The notes: generated from the letters alone by a model not told the origin. DNA of 64,000 nt from Hypomesus transpacificus (GCF_021917145.1 NW_025813794.1:12501-76500), one strand, 5' to 3'; shown: positions 8,971-21,438, numbered from the stretch's first letter. Numbers and translations: made by a program.

Positions 8971-11016
8971 AGTTGTCTATGCTGTTCAGTTTACCAGCCT
9001 TATCTTTAACAACAGGCACTAACAGTACTGACATAATAGAGTTCGGTAGAACACCATGAACCATAATTCCAGTGAGACACATGGCTAGAAATGGACTGAG
9101 TCTATAACTGGCATTTTTTAGATGCTCTGCAGAAATGGAATCCATACCACAAGCTTTGTTGTTGTCTAGCATGTGGATGGCATCATAAATATCTACTGAT
9201 CTAACTATCAAGTCTGCAGAGATACCTTTATATTGATTATCAATTCTCACTGTGTTACTTTGAACACAATTAAATAGTTTACTGTAGTGCTCATGCCATA
9301 GATCAGCAATCTTCTCTGGACAACTAACCCCTTTGATATCAGAAGGGAGGGGAGTTCTGTTATTATTTATGATCTTGACCTCCTTCCAGAAGTCAGTAAG
9401 ATTGTTATTCTGCATCTTTCTGGCCAGCGAGTCTGCTCTCATTGTGTTTTCATTTCTCTTAATGAAACGAGTGCATATTTAAATCTAGCATTTGTGAGGT
9501 TTTTGTTATCAAGCAGCACTCTCTGTCTGGGTCTGCCTGCCTCTGACCAGACTCTAAAGGCTTCTCTAGCAGCAGCATGTTGCTCAGACACAAACTCATT
9601 CCAGACAGGCCGTGCGTTAGGGACCTTACTCTTGTGATTAATAAAAGGTTCACTGGAAGCATAAAGACATTTGACAATATCATCATACATGGCACAGAGC
9701 TTTTCAGCATTATGTTTATCCTTGCAGTTCATATCCGAGAATTAGTTAATAGAGAATATCTGTGCCGAACCTCTTTGGTCAATTTTGACCAGTCCAGTTT
9801 TCTTGGGGGGCCAGCAACAAGGGTACACTCTCAACATTTAGCAGCATAGCAACTGGTATGTGATCAGTGGTGGCCAGCCCATAACACATCTCTATACTTT
9901 CCAGTGAGTCATGAGAATCGGCTGTGGTTACAATATGGTCTAGCCAGGAAGTTGTGTGCCACGTTTCACTTATATAGGTAAAACTTGTATCAGGCAATAA
10001 CGCTTGATATAATTAATTTAGTTTCATTACAGAACTGCTGCAGATGTTGTGCGAATAAACACTTATCTGACATGTCAGCATTAAAATCACCCATGACATA
10101 GACACAACATGAACTATTGTCCTCTATGAAGGACTGAATAAAAGCTAACCTGTTCTGAAATTCATCCTCATGGTCATAGGATTCATATGGTGTGTACACA
10201 TTTACAATAGTACATTTATTTTCATTGTGATTAAACTCCAACCCAATAGCCCAGTCAACGTTAAGCCACACCACCTTTACCGTTGGGTCATATTTTATGT
10301 TCCACAGTATAGCTACACCACCAGCTATCCTCCCACAAACCATTCTCATGCTGAGATCGGTAGTGGACTCTCCAGCACCATGAAAGTTCTTGTGTAGGGA
10401 GTTCAATTTGTCCAGATCTTGCTTGGTCATCCAGGTTTCTTGAAGGCAGACAATGTCACTCTCGTCCAGCAATGTGTCCACCACCAAACGTCTTGATCTA
10501 TCAGCAGCAGTATGTCCTACTCGGAGGCCACGAGCGTTGTAGGATACAACCCGCATTAATGATCTACCACGGACCCATCAGGGCAGCTGGCCGGTGTGTC
10601 TGTCTCCCTGGTCTCTACATATAGGCCTACATTCATCCCAGCATCATGACTGAGCTGAAGCTCGGTACCCTGAGAGCGGGGGGTATTCTCTGGTCGAGCT
10701 TTTTTGAAAGTATAGACCAAGGGTAATTACCAAACCACAACTGTCCCACCATTACCCATATGTGGCGCTACATTCCACGCCCTAAAGCACAAAGGCTTTC
10801 TGGAATGGATAGGCTAACCAAGCCCCCTCCCTTCACTCCTTGAGTTGAAATAAAGGCCCTTGTGGATCCTGGTGGTATTATATTTCAGATTTGGTATCCC
10901 ATTGGTAATTCTGCAGCATAGATTTTTCTATACAGTTCCAATTTGTCAAGAATATACATTTTTCAATGGTTCGCAATGTTTGGAGGAATCCGCCATTACT
11001 GCTTGCAGTTATATTT

Positions 11017-11060
11017 AGGATTCCTCCGTCAGGAGGAAACCTATTGTTATTGTTAGTTTT
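11017..11060 (+). repeat. Hairpin minisatellite, one monomer, U1/U2 junction
   Basis: A single TTCCTCCGTCAGGAGGAA hairpin with the attgttattgttag tail, then an ATT run. It is the same monomer as in the 4556-5400 array. Confidence 0.9.
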
Positions 11061-12174
11061 ATTATTATTATTATTCTTGTTCCATGGAAGTCAATGGCAG
11101 CCCCTAGAACACTTCGACAACTTTTTGTGAAATTTGGCACACTCATTAAGGACAGTTGATTCTATACCTACACCAAGTTTCATGTCTCCCATTAGACCAC
11201 TCCAGCGCCACCAATGGGTCAAAGTTGGACTTGTGTTTACACACGCAACTTTTGAACCGTATGACCCATTTTCAAAAATGAGGTACCATTGGATTCCCTG
11301 GTTCAAGCCGAGTTCAACGCACCCCATGGCGTCAATTTCCGGTTATATAGATTTTCCGCTACTTCCGGTTTTATCAAAAACCTTTGAAAGCCTACTCCTC
11401 CTACAATTTTTGTCATATCTTCTTCAAAGTTACCAGAGATGATCTTCAGACCAAGCGTCACAAAAGTTATCGAAAAGAATTTTGATCCTCACAACCGTTT
11501 GTCCGGTACAGCCAATCAAATTCATCAGAAAAGCCGCCAAACAGGATGTGAAGTCCTGTCTCAGCAAATCTTTGAGATATCAACACGAAACTTGGTATAT
11601 CGATGGAAGACACTACAACATGTTACCGTGTGCAAAGGCAACTTCATATCTCCAAAAATGATTGATATAAAGCAAATTGAACTTATCGCTAACGCTAAAA
11701 TAATGCTTTACACATCAGCCAGTCAAAAACTGATACTCTGATTCAATCACAAGTTCATATGAAGACTCTTGAGAATGTTTATAACACCAATCTGTGAAAA
11801 AGTTGACTGTAAGATCAAAGGTCGATTTTTGGTGAATATTTGAAACATGCTTGCTTGGCTAATTTCTAGCCAAATTTCCAATGAATGTCTCCCCTCCTCC
11901 TGCCCGCGCGTGCTCCACATCCTCACACACTCAGCCTTAACTTACACACGCGCGGGCTTGGCAAGACGCACACGCAACATTTCAGGAGAGTGTGGGCTGA
12001 CCAAGCCCCCACTCATTCCTTGGTTTCTAGCCAAGGCCTTGTGGATCTTGTAATCTTGGATCTCTTAACAAAAGCTGATCTTTTTAGTATTGCATTTCCG
12101 ATTTTGTATGCAATGGTAAAAAGTTATACAAATCCTGAAACATTGATATATATATATGTATTTATATATATATA

Positions 12175-15100
12175 AATCTTTATTTCAGACGCCCATTTCC
12201 ACATAAAATAACAGACATAGAGCTATAAAAAAGAGAGTAAAACGAAAACATAAAACATAGATAATACAGTGCATAAAAAGTATGAAGACTTTTGTGCCAA
12301 TGTAGTCTTAAGTTCCAAGTAATCGATAGCAGCTCTTTAGAGGGTTGACCAGGGCCTCTACTATTCAGTTCTCAGACTTGTCCAGTCGACACATGAAACC
12401 ATACATCAGTTGTCTCAGGAGTGCCTTACAGGTTGGTACGTGCTTAGACAGAAACAACTGACCAGCACTATGCCACCTAGGCACATTAAGTAGCAATCTA
12501 AAAGCATCATTGAAACCATACATCAGTTGTCTCAGGATTGCCTTACAGGTTGGTACGTGCTTAGACACAAACAACTGACTAGCACTATGCCACCTTGGCA
12601 CATTAAGTAGCAATCTAAAAGCATCATTGTAGGCTACTTTCAGTATCTGTATACTCCTTTACCTGTACATAGACCACAAATGAGCAGTGTACAATGGTGT
12701 TATGTAGGTTCTAAACAGGGAACATTTAACTGAATCTGAGCACATAGAAAACGTCCTTAATAACATACTGGCCTGAGAATATATTTGACAGCGCTGTTGA
12801 TACATATCGTTGTCATCTGTCCAATCATCAGAAATGACATGGCAGATATTTTATTTCCTCACAAACACCAAGGGGACTGCCAGATAAATAAAAGGTAGGG
12901 AAGGTTAATTTCCTGTCCTGATTACTTCTGACTATCATTATGTGGCTTTTCTTTGCATTATATTTTATATCATGATCTAAGCCATACTGAGAGCACACCC
13001 ATAGCATCTGTTGCAACAGGCTGAGTGGAACCAGATAATCTGCGTACATCAGATGATTGACAATAGATTCACCAACAAGACAGCCTGTATTTGTCTTATT
13101 CAGCTGGCTTGATAAGTCGTCCATATCCATATTAAACAAAAAGGGAAATCAAATTCCTCCTTGTCGAACTCCGTTACCAACATGGAAAGCAGCTGATACA
13201 ACATTGTCCCATTTAACATGAAAAGTTTGATTTGCATACCAGAACACCAAAATCCTCACAAGAGGTTTAGGGAAACCTCTCGCTATTAGCTTCATAAACA
13301 GTTTTTCATGACAAATTCGATCGAAAGCTTTGTAAGCATCAATAAAGCATAAAAATACAGATGAATTAAGACTTGTGTACCTGAGACAATCTCCTTCAGA
13401 GCATAGATACAGAGATCAGTACCATGTTTTCTTTTAAAACCAAACTGATTTTCTGCAGTCAGAATATACATTTCCAATTTCAATCAAATAATTCTCTCAA
13501 ACACTTTAGACAAGATACTGGCCAATGCAATGGGTCGATAGTTGTGTAGCCCGGGTGGTAAACATTTCTGTTGAAACAATCCTATTACATAAATATAAAA
13601 GTTTGAATACATAATACTTAAGTTCATAGTTTAATAAATAGACTTTAAGGTTTGAGAGTATGATTTTGATTTGATGAGAAATGCATATTGTTCATGTTTT
13701 ACTGAATACAGCATTTGGAAATGTATATCTGTTGTTTAAAAAACGCATGTTAAAATGTACCGGTTACAAATATGAAGAGAGTAAGATGAATGTTTTGTGA
13801 ATCTATGTTGTTGCTTTAATTTTGATTATGATGTTAAGCCAATCCGGTTTGAGGTCAAAGGGCAGGGTAACACGGGAAGTTGGGGTAGATGAGGTTGGAG
13901 TAGAAAAAGACAGAGCGAGCGGAGGAGTTGGAGGGAGAAGAAAATTGTAGCGTACGGTAAAATACCAAGAGTGAAGATTTTATATTATCATTAGTGGTGT
14001 TATGTTTATATTGTTGGGTGAATATCTCAACCAACAACAATAACCCAGAAAGAGGAGTTTGGCTGTTGGCGGTTTTGGATTAAGCACGGGCTTTGCCGCC
14101 AGACTAGCGACAGCGAGTGCCAGGTTGGAGCCGGTGGAGGTCGGGATTGTCGTCGTCCTCAGTCTTCTTCCTGAGTTGGTTCGTCTCGTAAATCCACGAG
14201 AGTATTTGGTCGGTCTCTCCTTCACCTGCTGCCGCCCTTCTGCCGCAGTGCGTGTGCTACCGCACTGCTGATCCGAGGTACCAGCTCCTTGTTATTTTGT
14301 GCCATCCTGGCGAAACAGCCATTTTGTTTACGGCTACAACGCACACGAGCTACACTCAGGCCTGCACCGTAGAACTGTACTGAATTAAGGTATTCGTGTA
14401 GTTAGCATTGCCGGCTAGTTTGTATTGTGTGTCCATGTGCATTACGATGTCATGTAAATGTTGAACCAATAACTGAAGAACTGATTTTTTGTCTGAAGTA
14501 AATCTTTCCTGTTTTTGTTTAACAGTTGGTTGTATTGTTTTTTTCATATGTTAAATTGGTTTAAGTTAGTAACAATTACTAACGAACTCAGGTTAGCCAC
14601 CTCTCATTACAAATCCACCAAACTAGAGAGGCGCTACAGTTGTCTATGCTGTTCAGTTTACCAGCCTTATCTTTAACAACAGGCACTAACAGTACTGACA
14701 TAATAGAGTTCGGTAGAACACCATGAACCATAATTCCAGTGAGACACATGGCTAGAAATGGACTGAGTCTATAACTGGCATTTTTTAGATGCTCTGCAGA
14801 AATGGAATCCATACCACAAGCTTTGTTGTTGTCTAGCATGTGGATGGCATCATAAATATCTACTGATCTAACTATCAAGTCTGCAGAGATACCTTTATAT
14901 TGATTATCAATTCTCACTGTGTTACTTTGAACACAATTAAATAGTTTACTGTAGTGCTCATGCCATAGATCAGCAATCTTCTCTGGACAACTAACCCCTT
15001 TGATATCAGAAGGGAGGGGAGTTCTGTTATTATTTATGATCTTGACCTCCTTCCAGAAGTCAGTAAGATTGTTATTCTGCATCTTTCTGGCCAGCGAGTC

Positions 15101-16430
15101 TACTCTCATTGTGTTTTCATTTCTCTTAATGAAACGAGTGCATATTTAAATCTAGCATTTGTGAGGTTTTTGTTATCAAGCAGCACTCCCTGTCTGGGTC
15201 TGCCTGCCTCTGACCAGACTCTAAAGGCTTCTCTAGCAGCAGCATGTTGCTCAGACACAAACTCATTCCAGACAGGCCGTGCGTTAGGGACCTTACTCTT
15301 GTGATTAATAAAAGGTTCACTGGAAGCATAAAGACATTTGACAATATCATCATACATGGCACAGAGCTTTTCAGCATGATGTTTATCCTTGCAGTTCATA
15401 TCCGTGCACATTAGGGCATCCCTAGAAAATGCAACATCACTATGTAAGCTGTCAGTTAATAGAGAATATCTGTGCCGAACCTCTTTGGTCAATTTTGACC
15501 AGTCCAGTTTTCTTGGGGGGCCAGCAACAAGGGTACAATCTCAACATTTAGCAGCATAGCAACTGGTATGTGATCAGTGGTGGCCAGCCCATAACACATC
15601 TCTATACTTTCCAGTGAGTCATGAGCATCGGCTGTGGTTACAATATGGTCTAGCCAGGAAGTTGTGTGCCACGTTTCACTTATATAGGTAAAACTTGTAT
15701 CAGGCAATAACGCTTGATATAATTAATTTAGTTTCATTACAGAACTGCTGCAGATGTTGTGCGAATAAACGCTTATCTGACATTTCAGCATTAAAATCAC
15801 CCATGACATAGACACAACATGAACTATTGTCCTCTATGAAGGACTGAATAAAAGCTAACCTGTTCTGAAATTCATCCTCATGGTCATAGGATTCATATGG
15901 TGTGTACACATTTACAATAGTAAATTTATTTTCATTGTGATTAAACTCCAACCCAATAGCCCAGTCAACGTTAAGCCACACCACCTTTACCGTTGGGTCA
16001 TATTTTATGTTCCACAGTATAGCTACACCACCAGCTATCCTCCCACAAACCATTCTCATGCTGAGATTGGTAGTGGACTCTCCAGCACTATGAAACATCT
16101 TGTGTAGGGAGTTCAATTTGTCCAGATCTTGCTTGGCCATCCAGGTTTCTTGAAGGCAGACAATGTCACTCTCGTCCAGCAATGTGTCCACCACCAAACG
16201 TCTTGATCTATCAGCAGCAGTATGTCCTACTCGGAGGCCACGAGCGTTGTAGGATACAACCCGCATTAATGATCTACCACGGACCCATCAGGGCAGCTGG
16301 CCGGTGTGTCTGTCTCCCTGGTCTCTACATATAGGCCTACATTCATCCCAGCATCATGACTGAGCTGAAGCTCGGTACCCTGAGAGTGGGGGGTATGCTC
16401 TGGTCGAGCTTTTTTGAAAGTATAGACCAA
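12175..16430 (-). mobile_element. Broken LINE, U2 copy
   Basis: Same plan as the U1 copy, with coding sequence between about 12310 and 16266. The shared frameshifts and stops are present, as are YADY, the 2-bp loss and the stop in the YRKRS segment. Private changes lie in the endonuclease (SLHKMFHSAGES, NKFTIV, NAEMSDK). The 128-residue linker segment is whole, unlike in U1. Confidence 0.87.
13546..14637. mobile_element. 1.09-kb insert (U2 copy)
   Basis: 1,092 bp, the same length and site as in U1, flanked by agttgt. It differs from the U1 copy by only a few bases (for example gcgagtgccagg against gcgagggccagg). Confidence 0.75.
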
Positions 16431-18026
16431 GGGTAATTACCACACCACAACTGTCCCACCATTACCCATAGGTGGCGCTACATTCCACGCCCTAAAGCAC
16501 AAAGGCTTTCTGGAATGGATAGGCTAACCAAGCCCCCTCCCTTCACTCCTTGGGTTGAAATAAAGGCCCTTGTGGATCTTGATGGTATTATATTTCAGAT
16601 TTGGTATCCCATTGGTAATTCTGCAGCATAGATTTTTCTATACAGTTCCAATTTGTCAAGAATATACATTTTTCAATGGTTCGCAATGTTTGGAGGAATC
16701 CGCCATTACTGCTTGCAGTTATATTTATTATTATTATTCTTGTTCCATGGAAGTCAATGGCAGCCCCTAGAACCCTTCGACAACTTTTTGTGAAATTTGG
16801 CACACTTATTAAGGACAGTTGATTCTATACCTACACCAAGTTTCATGTCTCCCATTAGACCACTCCAGCGCCACCAACGGGTCAAAGTTGGACTTGTGTT
16901 TACACACGCAACTTTTGAACCGTATGACCGATTTTCAAAAATGAGGTACCTTTGGATTCCCTGGATCAAGCCGAGTTCAATGCACACCATGGCGTCAATT
17001 TCCGGTTATATAGATTTTCCGCTATTTCCGGTTTTATCAAAAACCTTTGAAAGCCTACTCCTCCTACAATTTTTGTCATATCTTTTTCAAAGTTACCAGA
17101 GATGATCTTCAGACCAAGCCTCACAAAAGTTATCGAAAAGAATTTTGATCCTCACGACTGTTTGTCCGTTAAAGCCAATCAAATTCATCAGAAAAGCCGC
17201 CAAACAGGATGTGAAGTCATGTCTCAGCAAATCTTTGAGATATCAACACGAAACTTGGTATATCGATGGAAGACACTACAACATGTTACCGTGTGCAAAG
17301 GCAACTTCATATCTCCAAAAATGATTGATATAAAGCAAATTGAACTTATCGCTAACGCTAAAATAATGCTTTACACATCAGCCAGTCAAAAACTGATACT
17401 CTGATTCAATCACAAGTTCATATGAAGACTCTTGAGAATGTTTATAACACAAATCTGTGAAAAAAGTTGACTGTAAGATCAAAGGTCGATTTTTGGTGAA
17501 TATTTGAAACATGCTTGCTTGGCTAATTTCTAGACAAATTTCCAATGAATGTCTCCCCTCCTCCTGCCCGCGCGTGCTCCACATCCTCACACACTCAGCC
17601 TTAACTTACACACGCGCGGGCTTGGCAAGACGCACACGCAACATTTCAGGAGAGTGTGGGCTGACCAAGCCCCCACTCATTCCTTGGTTTCTAGCAAAGG
17701 CCTTGTGGATCTTGTAATCTTGGATCTCTTAACAAAAGCTGATCTTTTTAGTATTGCATTTCCAATTTTGTATGCAATGGTAAAAGGTTATACAAATCCT
17801 GAAACATTGATATATATATAAGTATTTATATATATAAATCTTTATTTCAGACGCCAAGTTCCACATAAAATAACAGACATAGAGCTATAAAAAAGAGAGT
17901 AAAACGAAAACATCAAACATAGATAATACAGTGCATAAAAAGTATGAAGACTTTTGTGCCAATGTAGTCTTAAGTTCCAAGTAATCGATAGCAGCTCTTT
18001 AGAGGGTTGACCAGAGCCTCTACTAT

Positions 18027-18803
18027 TCAGTTCTCAGACTTGTCCAGTCGACACATGAAACCATACATAAGTTGTCTCAGGAGTGCCTTACAGGTTGGTA
18101 CATGCTTAGACAGAAACAACTGACCAGCACTATGCCACCTAGGCACATTAAGTAGCAATCTAAAAGCATCATTGAAACCATACATCAGTTGTCTCAGGAT
18201 TGCCTTACAGGTTGGTACGTGCTTAGACACAAACAACTGACTAGCACTATGCCACCTTGGCACATTAAGTAGCAATCTAAAAGCATCATTGTAGGCTACT
18301 TTCAGTATCTGTATACTCCTTTTCCTGTACATAGACCACAAATGAGCAGTGTACAATGGTGTTATGTAGGTTCTAAACAGGGAACATTTAACTGAATCTG
18401 AGTACATAGAAAATGTCCTTAATAACATACTGGCCTGAGAATATATTTTACAGCGCTGTTGATACATATCGTTGTCATCTGTCCAATCATCAGAAATGAC
18501 ATGGTCCAGATATTTTATTTCCTCACAAATACCAAGGGGACTTCCAGATAAATAAAAGGTAGGGAAGGTTAATTTCCAGTCCTGATTACTTCTGACTATC
18601 ATTATGTGGCTTTTCTTTGCATTATATTTTATATCATGATCTAAGCCATACTGAGAGCACACCCATAGCATCTGTTGCAACAGGCTGAGTGGAACCAGAT
18701 CATCTGCGTACATCAGATGATTGACAATAGATTCACCAACAAAACAGCCTGTATTTGTCTTATTCAGCTGGCTTGATAAGTCGTCCATATCCATATTAAA
18801 CAA
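18027..18803 (-). pseudogene. RT palm/thumb with intact YADD (U3)
   Basis: 258 residues starting just after an in-frame TGA inside GGI*FPFLFN. VNHLMYADDLVPLS is motif C with both catalytic aspartates. YNAKKSHIMIV and YLDHVISDDW follow, then the thumb-like ITPLYTAHLW and a 39-residue segment present twice. The identical 258-residue frame occurs in U8 and U12. U10 differs at GIGEEL. Confidence 0.88.
18057..18290 (-). repeat. 117-bp tandem duplication in the LINE 3' coding end
   Basis: Two copies (18057-18173 and 18174-18290) each encode 39 residues, NDAFRLLLNVPRWHSA... to QLMYGF. They differ at a few codons (ASQLFVS against AGQLFLS; AILRQ against ALLRQ). All units that keep this region have it, so it predates the array. 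As far as I know, related LINEs carry this block once. Confidence 0.9.
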
Positions 18804-19147
18804 AAAGGGAAATCAAATTCCTCCTTGTCGAACTCCGTTACCAACATGGAAAGGAGCTGATACGACATTGTCCCATTTAACATGAAAAGTTTGATTGGCA
18901 TACCAGAACACCAAAATCCTCACAAGAGGTTTAGGGACACCTCTCGCTATTAGCTTCATAAACAGTTTTTCATGACAAATTCGATCGAAAGCTTTGTAAG
19001 CATCAATAAAGCATAAAAATACAGATGAATTAAGACTTGTGTACCTGAGACAATCTCCTTCAGAGCATAGATACAGAGATCAGTACCATGTTTTCTTTTA
19101 AAACCAAACTGATTGTCTGCAGTCAGAATATACATTTCCAATTTGAA

Positions 19148-19675
19148 TCAAATAATTCTCTCAAACACTTTAGACAAGATACTGGCCAATGCAATGGGTC
19201 GATAGTTGTCTATGCTGTTCAGTTTACCAGCCTTATCTTTAACAACAGGCACTAACAGTACTGACATAATAGAGTTCGGTAGAACACCATGAACCATAAT
19301 TCCAGTGAGACACATGGCTAGAAATGGACTGAGTCTATAACTGGCATTTTTTAGATGCTCTGCAGAAATGCAATCCATACCACAAGCTTTGTTGTTGTGT
19401 AGCATGTGGATGGCATCATAAATATCTACTGATCTAACTATCAAGTCTGCAGAGATACCTTTATATTCATTATCAATTCTCACTGTGTTACTTTGAACAC
19501 AATTAAACAGTTTACTGTAGTGCTCATGCCATAGATCAGCAATCTTCTCTGGACAACTAACCCCTTTGATATCAGAAGGGAGGGGAGTTCTGTTATTATT
19601 TATGATCTTGACCTCCTTCCAGAAGTCAGTAAGATTGTTATTCTGCATCTTTCTGGCCAGCGAGTCTGCTCTCAT
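19148..19675 (-). pseudogene. Linker and first part of the reverse transcriptase (U3)
   Basis: 175 residues: a basic start (RADSLARKMQ), FWKEVK, PEKIADLWHEHYSKLFN, then the RT entry NNKACGMDCISAEHLKNA and LNSIDNYRPIALASILSKVF. Ends in a TGA before the next RT block (ENQFGFKRKHGT, 18956-19141). This corresponds to RT motifs 0-2. HNNKACG replaces the DNNKACG of other units. Confidence 0.85.
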
Positions 19676-20265
19676 TGTGTTTTCATTTCTCTTAATGAAA
19701 CGAGTGCATATTTAAATCTAGCATTTGTGAGGTTTTTGTTATCAAGCAGCACTCCCTGTCTGGGTCTGCCTGCCTCTGACCAGACTCTAAAGGCTTCTCT
19801 AGCAGCAGCATGTTGCTCAGACACAAACTCATACCAGACAGGCCGTGCGTTAGGGACCTTACTCTTGTGATTAATAAAAGGTTCACTGGAAGCATAAAGA
19901 CATTTGACAATATCATCATACATGGCACAGAGCTTTTCAGCATGATGTTTATCCTTGCAGTTCATATCCGTGCACATTAGGGCATCCCTAGAAAATGCAA
20001 CATCACTATGTAAGCTGTCAGTTAATAGAGAATATCTGTGCATAACCTCTTTGGTCAATTTTGACCAGTCCAGTTTTCTTGGGGGGCCAGCAACAAGGGT
20101 ACACTCTCAACATTTAGCAGCATAGCAACTGGTATGTGATCAGTGGTGGCCAGCCCATAACACATCTCTATACTTTCCAGTGAGTCATGAGCATCGGCTG
20201 TGGTTACAATATGGTCTAGCCAGGAAGTTGTGTGCCACGTTTCACTTATATAGGTAAAACTTGTA

Positions 20266-20832
20266 TCAGGCAATAACGCTTGATATAATTAATTTAGTTT
20301 CATTACAGAACTGCTGCAGATGTTGTGCGAATAAACGCTTATCTGACATGTCAGCATTAAAATCACCCATGACATAGACACAACATGAACTATTGTCCTC
20401 TATGAAGGACTGAATAAAAGCTAACCTGTTCTGAAATTCATCCTCATGGTCATAGGATTCATATGGTGTGTACACATTTACAATAGTACATTTATTTTCA
20501 TTGTGATTAAACTCCAACCCAATAGCCCAGTCAACGTTAAGCCACACCACCTTTACCGTTGGGTCATATTTTATGTTCCACAGTATAGCTACACCACCAG
20601 CTATCCTCCCACAAACCATTCTCATGCTGAGATCGGTAGTGGACTCTCCAGCACCATGAAAGTTCTTGTGTAGGGAGTTCAATTTGTCCAGATCTTGCTT
20701 GGCCATCCAGGTTTCTTGAAGGCAGACAATGTCACTCTCGTCCAGCAATGTGTCCACCACCAAACGTCTTGATCTATCAGCAGCAGTATGTCCTACTCGG
20801 AGGCCACGAGCGTTGTAGGATACAACCCGCAT
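20266..20832 (-). pseudogene. AP endonuclease domain of the LINE (U3, main part)
   Basis: 188 residues from an ATG. Catalytic landmarks of the exonuclease III-like fold appear in order: N in SYNARGLR (about residue 6), QE in CLQETW (about 39), Y in VYTPYE (about 121), and GDFNAD (about 157-162). The last motifs (SWLDHIV, TTDHIP) lie in the overlapping 72-codon frame at 20055-20273, after a one-base shift. This domain nicks target DNA in APE-type LINEs. The frame break means no complete enzyme is encoded. Confidence 0.88.
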
Positions 20833-21292
20833 TAATGATCTACCACGGACCCATCAGGGTAGCTGGCCGGTGTGTCTGTCTCCCTGGTCTCTACATAAAG
20901 GCCTACATTCATCCCAGCATCATGACTGAGCTGAAGCTCGGTACCCTGAGAGCGGGGGGTATGCTCTGGTCGAGCTTTTTTGAAAGTATAGACCAAGGGT
21001 AATTACCACACCACAACTGTCCCACCATTACCCATAGGTGGCGCTACATTCCACGCCCTAAAGCACAAAGGCTTTCTGGAATGGATAGGCTAACCAAGCC
21101 CCCTCCCTTCACTCCTTGGGTTGAAATAAAGGCCCTTGTGGATCTTGATGGTATTATATTTCAGATTTGGTATCCCATTGGTAATTCTGCAGCATAGATT
21201 TTTCTATACAGTTCCAATTTGTCAAGAATATACATTTTTCAATGGTTCGCAATGTTTGGAGGAATCCGCCATTACTGCTTGCAGTTATATTT

Positions 21293-21438
21293 AGGATTCC
21301 TCCGTTAGGAGGAAACCTATTGTTATTGTTAGTTTTATTATTATTAGGATTCCTCCGTCAGGAGGAAACCTATTGTTATTGTTAGTTTTATTATTAGGAT
21401 TCCTCCGTCAGGAGGAAACCTATTGTTATTGTTAGTTT
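21293..21438 (+). repeat. Hairpin minisatellite, three monomers, U3/U4 junction
   Basis: Monomers start at 21294, 21347 and 21397 (spacings 53 and 50). The first has GTTA in place of the GTCA loop. Confidence 0.9.

Larger units (their letters stand above)
6507..10720 (-). mobile_element. Broken APE-type LINE, U1 copy, split by 1.09-kb insert
   Basis: The coding part runs leftward from an ATG at 10556. The N-terminal AP endonuclease shows VVSYNARGLR, CLQETW, VYTPYE, MGDFNAD, then in another frame SWLDHIV and TTDHIP. A linker follows, then reverse transcriptase with NKACGMDSISAEHLKNA, the YRPIALAS block, FIDAYKAFDR (motif A), GNGVRQGG and YADY in place of YADD. AATAAA lies on the minus strand at 6512-6517, before a TA-rich tail. 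Frameshifts and stops interrupt the frame repeatedly. Lesions beyond the shared set include the YADY change, a 2-bp loss near 7165, a stop near 6990 and a net 43-bp deletion near 9735. The clade is unsure: the order APE-RT and the motifs fit the I/jockey/L2 group. The 5' border is approximate, at a GGTAATTACC palindrome. Confidence 0.88.
5401..11016. repeat. Composite macrosatellite unit U1 (class Q)
   Basis: The unit begins in an ATT run before cttgttccatgg and ends at gcttgcagttatattt. Parts: non-coding repeat 5401-6477; TA-rich tract 6478-6506; minus-strand LINE about 6507-10720 interrupted by a 1.09-kb insert; then 10721-11016, the remaining repeat with its typical right end. The left part contains plus-strand ORFs of 102, 100, 68 and 108 codons that match no family I know. 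Class Q marks: IDNQYKG in the RT, atatgtgg at about 10760, and a net 43-bp deletion near 9735. Confidence 0.88.
11061..16726. repeat. Composite unit U2 (Q/E recombinant)
   Basis: The left side is class Q: the 1.09-kb insert is present, and the RT has IDNQYKG and YADY. The right side is class E: accctgtctgg-type linker near 15186, no 43-bp deletion, MAKQ in the endonuclease, ataggtgg near 16470 and cttgatgg near 16578. The switch lies between about 14910 and 15186. It ends directly in the next unit's ATT run without a hairpin monomer. Confidence 0.85.
17837..20996 (-). mobile_element. Broken LINE, best-preserved class (U3 copy)
   Basis: About 3.2 kb with no large insert or deletion. The natural frame would run from the ATG at 20832 to a stop near 17973 (...VEALVNPLKSCYRLLGT), roughly 950 codons. 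It is interrupted by about four frameshifts (near 20270, 20085, 19690 and 19050) and about three in-frame stops (near 19145, 18808 and 18024). YADD is intact. These are the lesions shared by the array, so this copy is close to the founder. AATAAA on the minus strand precedes the TA tail. Confidence 0.9.
16727..21292. repeat. Composite unit U3 (class E, no insert)
   Basis: Class E marks: IDNEYKG, CGMDC, MAKQ, acataaagg near 20895 and ataggtgg. No hairpin monomer precedes it (atatttattattattattcttg). It has the same non-coding left half as U1, with variants such as accgatttt for acccatttt and ttccgttaaagcc for ttccggtacagcc-type sequence. Confidence 0.88.

Noticed and set aside
9990-10010. Programmed frameshift between the two endonuclease frames
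   Set aside because: No slippery heptamer is evident, and further frameshifts and stops follow in every unit, so simple decay is the better explanation.
10170-10397. Plus-strand 75-codon ORF opposite the endonuclease, present in all units
   Set aside because: Antisense shadow of the conserved endonuclease frame.
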